A stretch of DNA of 35,393 nt, taken from assembly GCA_944388695.1 (NCBI GenBank), contig CALXJT010000012.1:1-35393 (forward strand), read 5' to 3'. Position numbers and translations under genes: made by a program. This document shows positions 8,514 to 16,445 of this stretch, in pieces (the first letter of the stretch is position 1; every line of letters begins with the position of its first letter). The DNA is from an uncultured Clostridia bacterium. Its GTDB lineage: Bacteria > Bacillota > Clostridia > TANB77 > CAG-508. The notes under the pieces are model-generated. The model saw nothing but the letters and a program-made list of their open reading frames with translations. It did not search any database and was not told where the DNA came from.

Positions 8514-8867
8514 ATGAGAGAATTAACTTGGGCAGAAAAAATAATTGATAGTCAGTATGATAATGCCATTTCAAAGTGGGGAGAATCACTTGAATACTTA
8601 TTAAAGCATTTGCCTAAAATAGAATATCTTAACTTTATTACTTTGCAATGCGGGAAACAGTTTAAGGTAAATGTTATGAATTTATCCGAAGGTGATGACT
8701 GCATTGACATCCCCTGCATTGACTATACGATTACAGATGATTTGCCAAAACTCGTAGATAGACCTAGGGAAGTATTTCTAAACCTTTTAGAAGAAAATGG
8801 TCTTGAAAGTGATATCTTCGAATTTAACGAAGAAAGACTATCAATTTACGTTGGTTATTTGATTTGA
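8514..8867 (+). CDS. Hypothetical protein (117 aa) carried by the element
   Basis: This is the only plus-strand gene of the element. AGGAGG sits 5 nt before ATG and a consensus promoter lies upstream, so expression is likely. The protein is acidic, without signal peptide or membrane segment, and begins MRELTWAEKIID; residues about 60-75 read GDDCIDIPCIDYTITDD with two Cys close together. I do not recognise a family. Codons such as GGG, CCC and GAC are commoner than in neighbours, which suggests a different origin. A DNA palindrome (8491-8502) abuts its ribosome binding site, so autoregulation is possible. Role unknown; accessory cargo or a regulator are both open. Confidence 0.75.
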   Translation: MRELTWAEKIIDSQYDNAISKWGESLEYLLKHLPKIEYLNFITLQCGKQFKVNVMNLSEGDDCIDIPCIDYTITDDLPKLVDRPREVFLNLLEENGLESDIFEFNEERLSIYVGYLI

Positions 8868-8875
8868 TTTTCTCA

Positions 8876-8915
8876 AAAAAAAGATTACTCTTTTTTTCCG
8901 CATTGCGGTTTTTTC
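8876..8915 (+). terminator. Terminator of the 117-residue gene
   Basis: An A-rich hairpin (AAAAAAAGA, loop TTAC, TCTTTTTTT) is followed at once by CCGC-ATT-GCGG and a run of T. Either hairpin with its T-run could stop transcription 10-50 nt after the stop codon. Confidence 0.6.
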
Positions 8916-9053
8916 TTTTTACATAAGGAAAATACTAATTAAAAAGATAATATTCTTGATATGTTACTATTAAAAAATTCACATCTTATATAATTTCTTC
9001 TAATATATTTTTCAAATTCAAATTATTTCCCAAACATTTTCTTTATTTTAGCC

Positions 9054-9087
9054 ACTGTCTACTTTGGAATCTACCTTCTGGTATATC
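9054..9087. other. Element-chromosome junction (att site, high-coordinate side)
   Basis: Core CCTTCTGGT at 9074-9082. The element half-site is 22 bp at 9054-9075 (starting ACTGTCTA), inverted relative to 4562-4583. The chromosomal half-site is GGTATATC at 9080-9087. On the minus strand the uninterrupted attB would read GATATACC-AGAA-GGGATATC, a near-perfect dyad. Confidence 0.85.
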
Positions 9088-9526
9088 ATGCAAACAAATA
9101 GCTAAAGCCAAACTCAAGCCCAATCTCATAGAAGCCTCAAATCCAGAACCTATTGCTAACCCTTCTGGAAAATTATGTATCGCCAAACCTATAGATACTA
9201 TAATACCTGTTTTTAATAAATTATGATTAGTATTCTTAACCTTTATTATACTAAATTTTTTTTGAACTAAAATATCACAAAAAATCATTGCAACAATTCC
9301 AAACATAATCCCTATAATTATATATCCCAAACTACTAAATTCCAAAGCCTCTGGAATTAAATCAAAACATATAATTGCCATCATAAGACCAGATGCAAAT
9401 GATAAGATGAAACTTAAAAATTTATTAGATTTATTTTTTATAATAATACCTAAAACTCCTCCTAACATTGTTCCGAAAAGTCCCAAAAAATAATCCCATT
9501 AATGTAGTTTGTAAAATTCCTTCCAC
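9074..9526 (-). pseudogene. ZIP-family metal transporter, N-terminal part (split by the element)
   Basis: This is the 5' part of the transporter gene continued at 4555-4263. The best start is GTG 9526 (VEGILQTTLMGLFFGTF), with GGAG upstream. One extra base (G9475 on the plus strand) then shifts the frame; after removing it the protein reads FGTMLGGVLGIIIKNKSN. Several hydrophobic helices follow. The two ZIP metal-site motifs are visible: HNFPEG, and HDIPEG at the insertion point. Past the core the frame runs into the element (RFQSRQWLK) and stops at 9043. ZIP proteins move zinc or related metals into the cytoplasm. An open frame without the N-terminus begins at a TTG at 9486. Confidence 0.85.
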
Positions 9527-9729
9527 TCTTTAATCACTCTCCAATATCTTATAATTACCTTATAATCTTATTACACATATCTTCAATTATGAACAAAAAA
9601 TAACCCCTTAATATTAAATAAATTTTTATCGTAATTCTTAAGAATTCACATTAAAATTTTCTTTTATAAAACTTATATATTAGATTCTGTACATAGCTTT
9701 AATAAACTATTCGTCCTAAAATATAATAA

Positions 9730-9773
9730 AAAAGTTAAAGTAACAATATACATCAATTCCTACTTTAACTTTT
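9730..9773 (-). terminator. Terminator downstream of the 223-residue gene
   Basis: AAAAGTTAAAGTA (9730-9742) and TACTTTAACTTTT (9761-9773) form a perfect 13-bp stem. On the minus strand it is followed by a T-rich tract. It could also terminate plus-strand transcripts. Confidence 0.65.
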
Positions 9774-9876
9774 AATAATTCTTATATTAAAAACCTATAA
9801 ATAAGCTTCAATAATTCTTATTCTAAAATCTATAAATAACATTCAATAATTCTTATACTAAAATCTATAAATAACA
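9771..9876. repeat. 35-bp tandem repeat, about three copies
   Basis: Copies at 9807-9841 and 9842-9876 start TTCAATAATTCTTAT and differ at about one position. A more diverged copy lies at about 9771-9806. The array fills the gap between the stop codon of the 223-residue gene and its terminator. The rest of the 9527-9885 gap shows nothing further that I can name. Confidence 0.8.
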
Positions 9877-9885
9877 TTCAATTAT

Positions 9886-10557
9886 TTATCTATCCACACC
9901 TTCTGCCCCTCTTTTTATTTGTTCAATCTCTGATTGTAATTCAGCAATCCTTCTTTGGTCATTCATTTCTCGTTTTCTTCTAATTTCTTGTCTTTTAGAA
10001 ACATTTTGTGGCATATTATGAACAACTCTTCCAACAGCTGGAGAAAAATATTTTCGCCATCCTTTTTCACTCATTGTAACTCCACCTATATAATTTCCAC
10101 AAGGCATTTTAGGATTATCTGTTAATCCTCGAGCTAGATATTCTCCTACTCTTCTTTCATCCAATAAATAATTCATCACAACTGAACGATATTGTGGATC
10201 AGTTAATAATAAGTTTATATCTATTGATGTTAAAATCTTTTTATAATCACCAGCCCTTGAAACTTCTTGTCCATCAACCAACATAACACAATCATCTTGA
10301 CCATACCAAGATACAAAAGCAGTATACACATCTTCTCCTTCAATCATGCTATGTGCTCTTTCATTTAATATTATCCTTGTAGTATCATAAAATTCTGATT
10401 GTTTCTCTGGATTATAATAATCTAATTGTATTGAACTATTTTCCATTTTCACTTTAAAATTTGTACCACTAAATTCTCTACTTCTACTAACTTGCGCTTC
10501 TGGATGTATTTCTGATTCTTCTTTATTTTTCTTTTTAAATCTATCTAAAAAACCCAT
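9886..10557 (-). CDS. Hypothetical protein (223 aa) with C-terminal coiled coil
   Basis: ATG at 10557 has AGGGGTGA upstream and a good promoter. The N-terminus (MGFLDRFKKKNKEESE) is basic and could touch the membrane surface, but there is no signal peptide or membrane segment. The central part (about 35-175) is mixed alpha/beta, with VSWYGQDDCVMLVDGQEV and GNYIGGVTMSEKGWRKYF as distinctive stretches. Residues about 187-217 are a charged helix, probably a coiled coil. I do not recognise the family. It is a single-gene unit between the transporter gene and prfA, with terminators on both sides. Confidence 0.8.
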   Translation of the reverse strand: MGFLDRFKKKNKEESEIHPEAQVSRSREFSGTNFKVKMENSSIQLDYYNPEKQSEFYDTTRIILNERAHSMIEGEDVYTAFVSWYGQDDCVMLVDGQEVSRAGDYKKILTSIDINLLLTDPQYRSVVMNYLLDERRVGEYLARGLTDNPKMPCGNYIGGVTMSEKGWRKYFSPAVGRVVHNMPQNVSKRQEIRRKREMNDQRRIAELQSEIEQIKRGAEGVDR

Positions 10558-10580
10558 AAAATCACCCCTCTAACATATTA

Positions 10581-10609
10581 ATTATACCATGTTTACACCT
10601 AAAAGTCAA
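10581..10609 (-). promoter_or_regulatory. Sigma-A promoter of the 223-residue gene
   Basis: On the minus strand TTGACT, a 17-bp spacer and TATAAT lie about 25-50 nt before the start codon. Confidence 0.75.
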
Positions 10610-10755
10610 TTTATGTAAATTTTTAATGTTTCCATTTTGTTGTAGGTTCATCTTTCCATTTTGTGAAATTTTTTCCATTCTTCAAGATATTTCTCATTAT
10701 CACTAAAACATACTCATTAAATATTTAAACTATTTCATTACAAATAATTTTTAAA

Positions 10756-10799
10756 AAAAAGAATCTTAAGAAATATCTACAAATCTTAAAATTCTTTTT
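10756..10799 (-). terminator. prfA terminator
   Basis: AAAAAGAATCTTAAGA (10756-10771) pairs at 15 of 16 positions with 10784-10799. On the minus strand the hairpin is followed by a run of T, directly after the prfA stop codon. Confidence 0.75.
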
Positions 10800-10805
10800 A
10801 ATCAA

Positions 10806-11864
10806 TTATTCTTCTCCCTGTAATCTATCAGCTCTATCTGCAGCAATCAAATTATCTATCATCTCATCTAAATCCCCATTCAAGAAATTCTCCATTTGAT
10901 ATATACTCATACCAATTCTATGGTCTGTAATTCTTCCTTGAGGATAATTATATGTTCTAATTTTTTCACTTCTTTCTCCAGAACCTACTTGCAATCTTCT
11001 GCTACTTGCAATTTCATTATCTTGTTTTTGTTTTTCAATCTCATATAATTTTGTACGAAGCATTCTCATAGCATTATCTCTATTTTGGAATTGAGAACGT
11101 TCTGTTTGACATTCAACTACAATACCAGTAGGCTCATGTATCAATCTTACAGCTGATGATGTTTTATTTATATGTTGACCACCTGCACCTGAAGAACGGA
11201 AAACTTCCATCTTAATATCTGCTGGGTTAATCTCAATTTCTACATCTTCTACAACTGGAAGCACTGCAACTGTTGCTGTAGAAGTATGAATTCTTCCACT
11301 ACTTTCTGTATCAGGAACTCTTTGGACACGATGTACTCCACTCTCAAATTTTAAACGACTATATACACCTTTTCCTGTAACCATAAAAGATATTTCTTTA
11401 TATCCTCCAAGACCTGTTTCATTTTCATTTAAAACTTCTACTTTCCAGTGCTTTCTTTCGGCATACATAGTATACATTCTAAATAATGTACCTGCAAATA
11501 ATGCAGCTTCTTCTCCTCCAGCACCTGCACGAATTTCACAAATAATATTTTTATCATCATCTGGATCTTTTGGTATTAATAAAATTTTTAACTCTTCTTC
11601 TATTTTTGGTAACTTTTCTTTAGCATCATAATAATCTGCTTCTGCAAGCTCTTTTAATTCTTTATCATCCATCATTTCTTTTGCTTCATCCATTTGCTTT
11701 TTCACATTTTTATATTCACGATATTTTGAAACGATGTCCTCTATACTAGCATGCTCTTTCATTAATTTCTGCCATTCTGATTGATTTGCGATTATCTCTG
11801 GGTCACTAATCATTTTTGTTAATTCAACATATCTTTCTTCAACTGCCTCTAATTTATCAAACAT
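10806..11864 (-). CDS. prfA: Peptide chain release factor 1
   Basis: RF1 reads UAA and UAG stop codons in the ribosomal A site and triggers peptide release. The 352-residue length is normal. The catalytic GGQ is at 228-230 ([18 protein letters not shown]). The stop-codon recognition motif is of the RF1 PxT type, PDT at 184-186 ([16 protein letters not shown]), not the SPF of RF2. The N-terminal coiled-coil domain and the AGAGGEEA segment (113-120) are also present. AAAGGAG precedes the start. It has its own promoter and terminator, so it is probably monocistronic; the methyltransferase gene prmC, often adjacent, is not beside it. Confidence 0.97.
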   Translation of the reverse strand: MFDKLEAVEERYVELTKMISDPEIIANQSEWQKLMKEHASIEDIVSKYREYKNVKKQMDEAKEMMDDKELKELAEADYYDAKEKLPKIEEELKILLIPKDPDDDKNIICEIRAGAGGEEAALFAGTLFRMYTMYAERKHWKVEVLNENETGLGGYKEISFMVTGKGVYSRLKFESGVHRVQRVPDTESSGRIHTSTATVAVLPVVEDVEIEINPADIKMEVFRSSGAGGQHINKTSSAVRLIHEPTGIVVECQTERSQFQNRDNAMRMLRTKLYEIEKQKQDNEIASSRRLQVGSGERSEKIRTYNYPQGRITDHRIGMSIYQMENFLNGDLDEMIDNLIAADRADRLQGEE

Positions 11865-11894
11865 ATCACTTACTCCTTTAATCCTTTTTGAGCA

Positions 11895-11923
11895 ATTATA
11901 CTACATTTTAAGAAATATTTCAA
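11895..11923 (-). promoter_or_regulatory. Sigma-A promoter of prfA
   Basis: On the minus strand TTGAAA (11923-11918), a 17-bp spacer and TATAAT (11900-11895) lie about 30 nt upstream of the start codon. Confidence 0.75.
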
Positions 11924-12085
11924 GAGTACATTTACCAATAAACAAGGCAAAAACCATAATTAAAAACACTTTTAACTATTATTTTTTTCTTACCAAACTG
12001 TAAAAAATCAATAATATTAATTTTCTAAAACATTTTCATTGCTTACACTTTCAACTATATCTCTTCACTTTTTCTCTATTGAAAA

Positions 12086-12113
12086 TAGAGGATGTATTTT
12101 TTTACATCCTCTA
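12086..12113 (-). terminator. Terminator of the LPNTG surface-protein gene
   Basis: TAGAGGATGTA and TACATCCTCTA form a perfect 11-bp stem with a 6-nt loop, beginning 4 nt after the stop codon. TTTTC follows on the minus strand. Confidence 0.85.
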
Positions 12114-12117
12114 TAAT

Positions 12118-13122
12118 TTATATTCCTTTTAATCTTTTAAATCTAAAATATGTAAATACTCCTATACCCATTATTACTATAATACTAACTATTAATCCAA
12201 TTCCTAGTCCTGTATTTGGTAATGGTCCTTTTGCTATTGTATCATCATCTGAATCTGTTCTTCCTGTTGTAGGTGTATCATCTGTTGGATTTCCTTGTGA
12301 TGGATTTTCATCATCACCTGTTCCTGGATTCTCTGTATTTATTTTTGTTACTTCTCCAACTTCCAAAACTGCTTGTCCATATACAGTTTTTACATCAGTT
12401 GAACTACCTTTTAACCATAAATAGTATAAACCATCTTCTGATGGTAAATTACCATTATTTACGTACATATTCTCTTTAGTTACTCTAGTATCTACTGATT
12501 TCCAAGAAGTATCAGATAAACTTGGAAAACTTTCTTTTCCTTTTAGATTTAATCCTGATAAATCATGATTATTATCTATATAACTATTTACTATACTTGC
12601 ATCTGTTATTTTTTCCCATTTATACTGAACATCATCAGCATTTAATCCATACACAGAAGCTATTTCAAATGCAGGATTATTTGGTACCTCTCTATTATAA
12701 AATTCACTTTTAACTACATTAAAAGCCTTCAATAATGGTAATGATAAATCAACTTTATAATTCTCAAGAATATTAGAATCCTCTCCAACTTTTCTTATAT
12801 AAATATAAGCAGTATCAGTTGATTTTAACATTTCTAAATGATTTTCATTACTAACAGAAATTGATATTGTTACTGTTCCTGTATCATATTTAGGTGCAAC
12901 TACATCATACCAATTTGTTATTGTTGCATTTTGAGATTTTTCTATTGCCCATTGATAACTTGCCCCATCTTCTAGTTCAAGTCCACTAATAGTATAATCT
13001 ATTGAGCCATTTGTGGATGGAACTAATTTATCTGAAGTTACTGCCGCATTAGAAATCGTTGGGAATATAGTAAATACAACACTAACTAATAATATAATCA
13101 CTAAATATTTTGCTTTAGTCAT
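12118..13122 (-). CDS. LPXTG cell-wall-anchored surface protein
   Basis: This is a 334-residue exported protein. The N-terminal signal peptide (KYLVIILLVSVVFTIFPTIS then NAA) is cleaved near residue 27. The C-terminus is a classic sortase signal: LPNTG at about 301-305, a hydrophobic helix, and a basic tail (RFKRLKGI). Between them lie two beta-rich regions, each with a Tyr-x-Trp motif (ASYQWAIEK and VQYKWEKIT), so perhaps two immunoglobulin-like repeats. A disordered stretch rich in Asp, Thr, Pro and Gly (about 258-298) would span the wall. A sortase must be encoded elsewhere. GGGGGTG precedes ATG. Ligand or partner unknown; it has its own promoter and terminator. Confidence 0.88.
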   Translation of the reverse strand: MTKAKYLVIILLVSVVFTIFPTISNAAVTSDKLVPSTNGSIDYTISGLELEDGASYQWAIEKSQNATITNWYDVVAPKYDTGTVTISISVSNENHLEMLKSTDTAYIYIRKVGEDSNILENYKVDLSLPLLKAFNVVKSEFYNREVPNNPAFEIASVYGLNADDVQYKWEKITDASIVNSYIDNNHDLSGLNLKGKESFPSLSDTSWKSVDTRVTKENMYVNNGNLPSEDGLYYLWLKGSSTDVKTVYGQAVLEVGEVTKINTENPGTGDDENPSQGNPTDDTPTTGRTDSDDDTIAKGPLPNTGLGIGLIVSIIVIMGIGVFTYFRFKRLKGI

Positions 13123-13179
13123 TTTTTCACCCCCTTTCAGTGTAAAATAGCATAATAAAAAGATATTATATTTATTTTA

Positions 13180-13208
13180 TTTATAACATTACTGTCGAAA
13201 ATTGTAAA
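13180..13208 (-). promoter_or_regulatory. Likely promoter of the LPNTG protein gene
   Basis: On the minus strand TTTACA (13208-13203), a 17-bp spacer and TATAAA (13185-13180). Confidence 0.55.
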
Positions 13209-13223
13209 TACTTTTTTCACAAA

Positions 13224-13269
13224 AACAGAATAAAGACATGAAAAAAAATTTTCATGTCTTTATCCTGTT
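13224..13269 (-). terminator. Terminator of the yhaO/yhaN-like operon
   Basis: A 21-bp stem with one mismatch (AACAG ... CATGAAAA against TTTTCATG ... CTGTT), a 4-nt loop, then TTTTT on the minus strand, about 40 nt after the stop codon of the last gene. Confidence 0.85.
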
Positions 13270-13306
13270 GGAAAACACGAGAAAAGGAAAACACTAAACC
13301 TCTACT

Positions 13307-14401
13307 CTAATATTTTTCCAAATCCGCAAAAAAATTATTATAAACATTTTTTGAAAAAACTCCATCATCACTATATTTTGATTTTTCCAATCTATTAATA
13401 TCTTCTTGCACAGAATCTATAAATACATATGAAAAAATTTTTTCGTTTTTAAGCAAAACTACAGAAACTGCTAAATTTAGTAAATTTGCTAAAAGTAAGA
13501 ATATATTTACATGGAAAGAAGATAAATAAAATAATGTTATAATCACATTTGCAAAAAGCATTAAAGAAAATTTATTAATTGCATTCCCTGATACAATCAT
13601 ATTAGCTTTTTCCATTTCAAAAACAAGCATTTTTTCCATTATAAAACCTGATAATTCCAATCTTTCCTTATAATATCCTTCTTTTAATTTCTTCTTAAAA
13701 TCATCTAATGAAACCACATCCTCGAAAGGAAATAATATTTTAGTTACAAATAGATTTTCATAAGATGGAATTTCATCTGTAGAATACTTTTTAATAGTTT
13801 CTCTATCCATTTTCTCTAATCCTTCTACTCTTGCAAACTTATCCTTTGAAACTAATTGAAATTCTATTTTTCCACTATCTTTCTTTACTTTAACTATTTC
13901 TCTTTCTATTAATGATTTCATTTCAAGAATAACCATATTATCATTATATTCAAGAGTATTCTTTAATATATATTGAGCAAGTATTGGATTAAATTTCTTT
14001 TGTGTTTCTTCTTTACTATTGCTTTCTTCTTTTTTATTTAAAATCATAACTATATATATAGAAATTCCCAAATCAAACACTGCTAAAAGTGCTACTATAA
14101 TATTTCTTACTATACTATTACTTGAAAAAATACCAGTGAAGAATGAAAGGATAAACAAAATCAAATGAACAGCTATAAGTATCAATAAAAATTTGCTAAT
14201 TACTTTCTTTTTTGTACTCTCTAATTTCCCTCTATTTACAAAGTCTTTTACTAAATTTACTATATCTATTTTTTTCTTTTTCGTTTTATCTCCTTCTGCT
14301 TCATTTAATTTATCATTTTCTATTCCATCTTTTTTTGATCCTTTTTCTTCTAATCCAACATCTTTTAATTCGATTTCGTTCAACTTTTCATCTTTTTCCA
14401 T
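13307..14401 (-). CDS. Hypothetical membrane protein (364 aa) in the yhaO/yhaN-like operon
   Basis: Residues 1-65 are highly charged (Lys, Glu, Asp), with repeated EKDEKLNEIELK-like segments. Two membrane helices follow at about 66-90 and 96-119. A soluble part of about 150 residues comes next (from NPILAQYILKN on), then two more helices at about 280-322. Hydrophilic stretches between helix pairs suggest that the middle domain and both ends lie in the cytoplasm. I do not recognise the family. It starts 37 bp after the ATPase gene and shares its terminator, so it probably works with it. The ATPase also carries membrane segments, so a joint membrane complex is a reasonable guess. Confidence 0.8.
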   Translation of the reverse strand: MEKDEKLNEIELKDVGLEEKGSKKDGIENDKLNEAEGDKTKKKKIDIVNLVKDFVNRGKLESTKKKVISKFLLILIAVHLILFILSFFTGIFSSNSIVRNIIVALLAVFDLGISIYIVMILNKKEESNSKEETQKKFNPILAQYILKNTLEYNDNMVILEMKSLIEREIVKVKKDSGKIEFQLVSKDKFARVEGLEKMDRETIKKYSTDEIPSYENLFVTKILFPFEDVVSLDDFKKKLKEGYYKERLELSGFIMEKMLVFEMEKANMIVSGNAINKFSLMLFANVIITLFYLSSFHVNIFLLLANLLNLAVSVVLLKNEKIFSYVFIDSVQEDINRLEKSKYSDDGVFSKNVYNNFFADLEKY

Positions 14402-14438
14402 CTACTCATCCCCTTTTACAAAACAATTATACACTTTT

Positions 14439-16391
14439 TCAATTATTTATTTCAATAAAATTATAATTTTTTTGTAAATTATCTAAAATTTCTTTTTCTC
14501 TACGTGTACATGTAAATATAATAATTTGTCTATTTTTTGCTTGTTCTAATAAAAATTCTAATGATTTTCTTAATCTATCTGTATCAAAATATGCAAAAGC
14601 TTCATCTAAAATAATTGGCATTGTCTCTTCTGAAAGTTCATCTAACATAGAAAGTCTTAATGATAAATATAACTGATCTATAGTTCCAATACTCAATTTA
14701 TTTGCCAAAACATAATCTCCATTTTCTAATGATACAACTAAACCATGTTCATCATTATATTTAACTTTTCTATACTTACCATCTGTTATAGTATCTATTG
14801 TACTAGATAAATTCTGTGTAAATTTTGGAGTTACAGTATCCTTCATTTCTTCATATGACTTTTCAAGCACTTCTTTTGCAAGCTCCATACTTTTATTTAA
14901 ATTCTCCAAATATGCTATTTTTTCATAAACATCTTCTAATTTTTCTTCTACATTAAATAAACTATCCAATTTAGGCTCTATATTCTGTCTATTTAAATCA
15001 ATTTTATGAATTTCTAATTTTTTTACATTTTCTTCGTTTTGTAAAACTTCTAATGAAGTAGATATATTATTATTTGATAAATATTCATTCATAATATCTT
15101 CAGATAATATCTCGCTAAACTTTTCTTTTATAACATTTGTCTTTAATTTATGGTCTAAATCAAATTGCTGATTTATTTGAGCAATTTCCGCTTCTAATCC
15201 TTTTATATTTTCTTTTAAGATATTATATTCATTCTCATATTGCATTTGCTCTTCACGTATTTCTTTCTCATCCTTCTGTAATTCCAATAAACTTTGTTTA
15301 ATCTTTTTATTTTTACTATTTGAAACACCTAAACCTATACAAATCAAAAGCAAAATCACTGGTAAGAATATGTATCCAAGTAAATGATTTTCTTGCATAA
15401 TAAATAACAATACATCAATAATAATAAAAACTATTGTCAATACTGAAAAAAACACATTTACTTTTTTCTTACCTTCTCTTAAATTTTCTGCTTGTTTTTC
15501 ATTACTCTTTTTAATTTTATCATATTCCAATTTCTTTTCTTCTAAATCTTTTTCTATCTTCTTTGATTTTTCCAAATTCTCTTGAACAATATTTTCTTTG
15601 ACTTTCACATTTTGTTTTTGCAAATTTTCATTATCATTTAAACTCTTTAATTCTTTTACAAAAGATGATTCATTTTGAATTACTTCTAAATCTTCTGTTA
15701 ATTCTTTTCTCTTATCTTCTAAATTATATTTTTCTTCTCTAAAACCTTGTAATTCATTTTTCTCTAATTCTAAATTCTGTCTTTCTACTTGTAAAACATT
15801 AATAGGTTTTTCTCTAGACTTTCCGCTTCCAATTTGGTCTCTTTGCCTACGTACAATTCTATCCATTGCAATACGATATGAAACATTATCTTCTCCTGTT
15901 CCTACCAAATTTGCTATCTTTTGTATTAAAATATTTTGCTCTCCCTTTTGTAATTTTACTTCTTGTTGATTTACTAAAACCGTAGATAAAAATAAATCTT
16001 CATCTACTTTTGTTTGGTCATAAAAAAAGTTATTTCCTTTTGCTTTATCTATTGTAAATTCCTTTGAAATATCCTCCATATCTTCATTAAAAATTTTAGG
16101 ATTTTTCTTTCTAAAGTCACGATATACTTCATATTTTTTTCCATTATCTAATGAATAGCTTAATTTACCAGAAAACTCCTCACCTTGCCATGGCTCATAT
16201 TGCTCAAAATCTGAATATTCTTTTCCTTTTTTATTTTTTGAAATACCATATAAAGAATTTACAATAAAATGTAATAATGTAGATTTTCCTGATTCATTTT
16301 TTCCATATACTATATTTAAACCTTTATTAAAAGATACATTTTTATCCTTCAATTTTCCATATGCATTAACTTTTATCTCTTGAATCTCCAA
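14439..16391 (-). CDS. yhaN: YhaN-like SMC/Rad50-type ATPase with membrane segments
   Basis: This is the ATPase partner of the nuclease just upstream, comparable to SbcC/Rad50 with SbcD/Mre11. I chose TTG 16391 as start because it aligns with the family N-terminus (LEIQEIKVNAYGKLKD) and has AGGAG 10 nt before; the frame stays open to a TTG at 16421. With 650 residues it is shorter than typical YhaN. Walker A is GKNESGKST (about 30-38), the signature region LSIGTIDQLYLS is near 566-577, and Walker B IILDEA is near 593-598. Long coiled coils lie between, interrupted by two hydrophobic helices at about 311-331 and 339-356. These would put the coiled-coil hinge in or at the membrane. It starts 54 bp after yhaO and is followed by a membrane-protein gene. 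DNA-end processing or repair is the likely job. Confidence 0.88.
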   Translation of the reverse strand: MEIQEIKVNAYGKLKDKNVSFNKGLNIVYGKNESGKSTLLHFIVNSLYGISKNKKGKEYSDFEQYEPWQGEEFSGKLSYSLDNGKKYEVYRDFRKKNPKIFNEDMEDISKEFTIDKAKGNNFFYDQTKVDEDLFLSTVLVNQQEVKLQKGEQNILIQKIANLVGTGEDNVSYRIAMDRIVRRQRDQIGSGKSREKPINVLQVERQNLELEKNELQGFREEKYNLEDKRKELTEDLEVIQNESSFVKELKSLNDNENLQKQNVKVKENIVQENLEKSKKIEKDLEEKKLEYDKIKKSNEKQAENLREGKKKVNVFFSVLTIVFIIIDVLLFIMQENHLLGYIFLPVILLLICIGLGVSNSKNKKIKQSLLELQKDEKEIREEQMQYENEYNILKENIKGLEAEIAQINQQFDLDHKLKTNVIKEKFSEILSEDIMNEYLSNNNISTSLEVLQNEENVKKLEIHKIDLNRQNIEPKLDSLFNVEEKLEDVYEKIAYLENLNKSMELAKEVLEKSYEEMKDTVTPKFTQNLSSTIDTITDGKYRKVKYNDEHGLVVSLENGDYVLANKLSIGTIDQLYLSLRLSMLDELSEETMPIILDEAFAYFDTDRLRKSLEFLLEQAKNRQIIIFTCTRREKEILDNLQKNYNFIEINN

Positions 16392-16445
16392 ATTTATAAC
16401 ACTCCTATCTATCTTCTTCAATGTATATTAAATATTTTTTAACAT

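Larger units (their letters stand above)
4556..9082. mobile_element. 4,518-bp serine-recombinase element inserted in a ZIP transporter gene
   Basis: The element lies between two copies of the 9-bp core CCTTCTGGT and splits a transporter coding sequence at the codons for HDIPEG. Rejoining the outer flanks restores the reading frame across the insertion point. Joining the inner flanks gives a long dyad that fits an attP. Contents on the minus strand: a 44-residue protein, a large serine recombinase and a AAA/DUF4143 ATPase. On the plus strand: a 117-residue unknown protein with its own strong promoter. About 660 bp in the middle is non-coding. There is no relaxase, replication protein or transfer gene, so it is an integrative element without visible conjugation functions, smaller than Tn4451/Tn5397-like elements that use related recombinases. 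The 117-residue gene uses more G/C-ending codons than its surroundings. Confidence 0.88.

Noticed and set aside
9043..9073. RFQSRQWLK tail of the ZIP fragment as native sequence
   Set aside because: It is element DNA read beyond the att core; the real continuation is at 4555.
9485..9490. Slippage in the A-run as the cause of the ZIP N-terminal frameshift
   Set aside because: Removing one T there also restores the frame, but removing G9475 gives a better family match (GLFFGTFGTMLGG) and fits the common CC-G pattern.
10640..10740. Short peptide-like frames (for example NEKYLEEWKKF) on the minus strand
   Set aside because: There is no start with a binding site and the frames are broken; at most an unrecognisable gene remnant.
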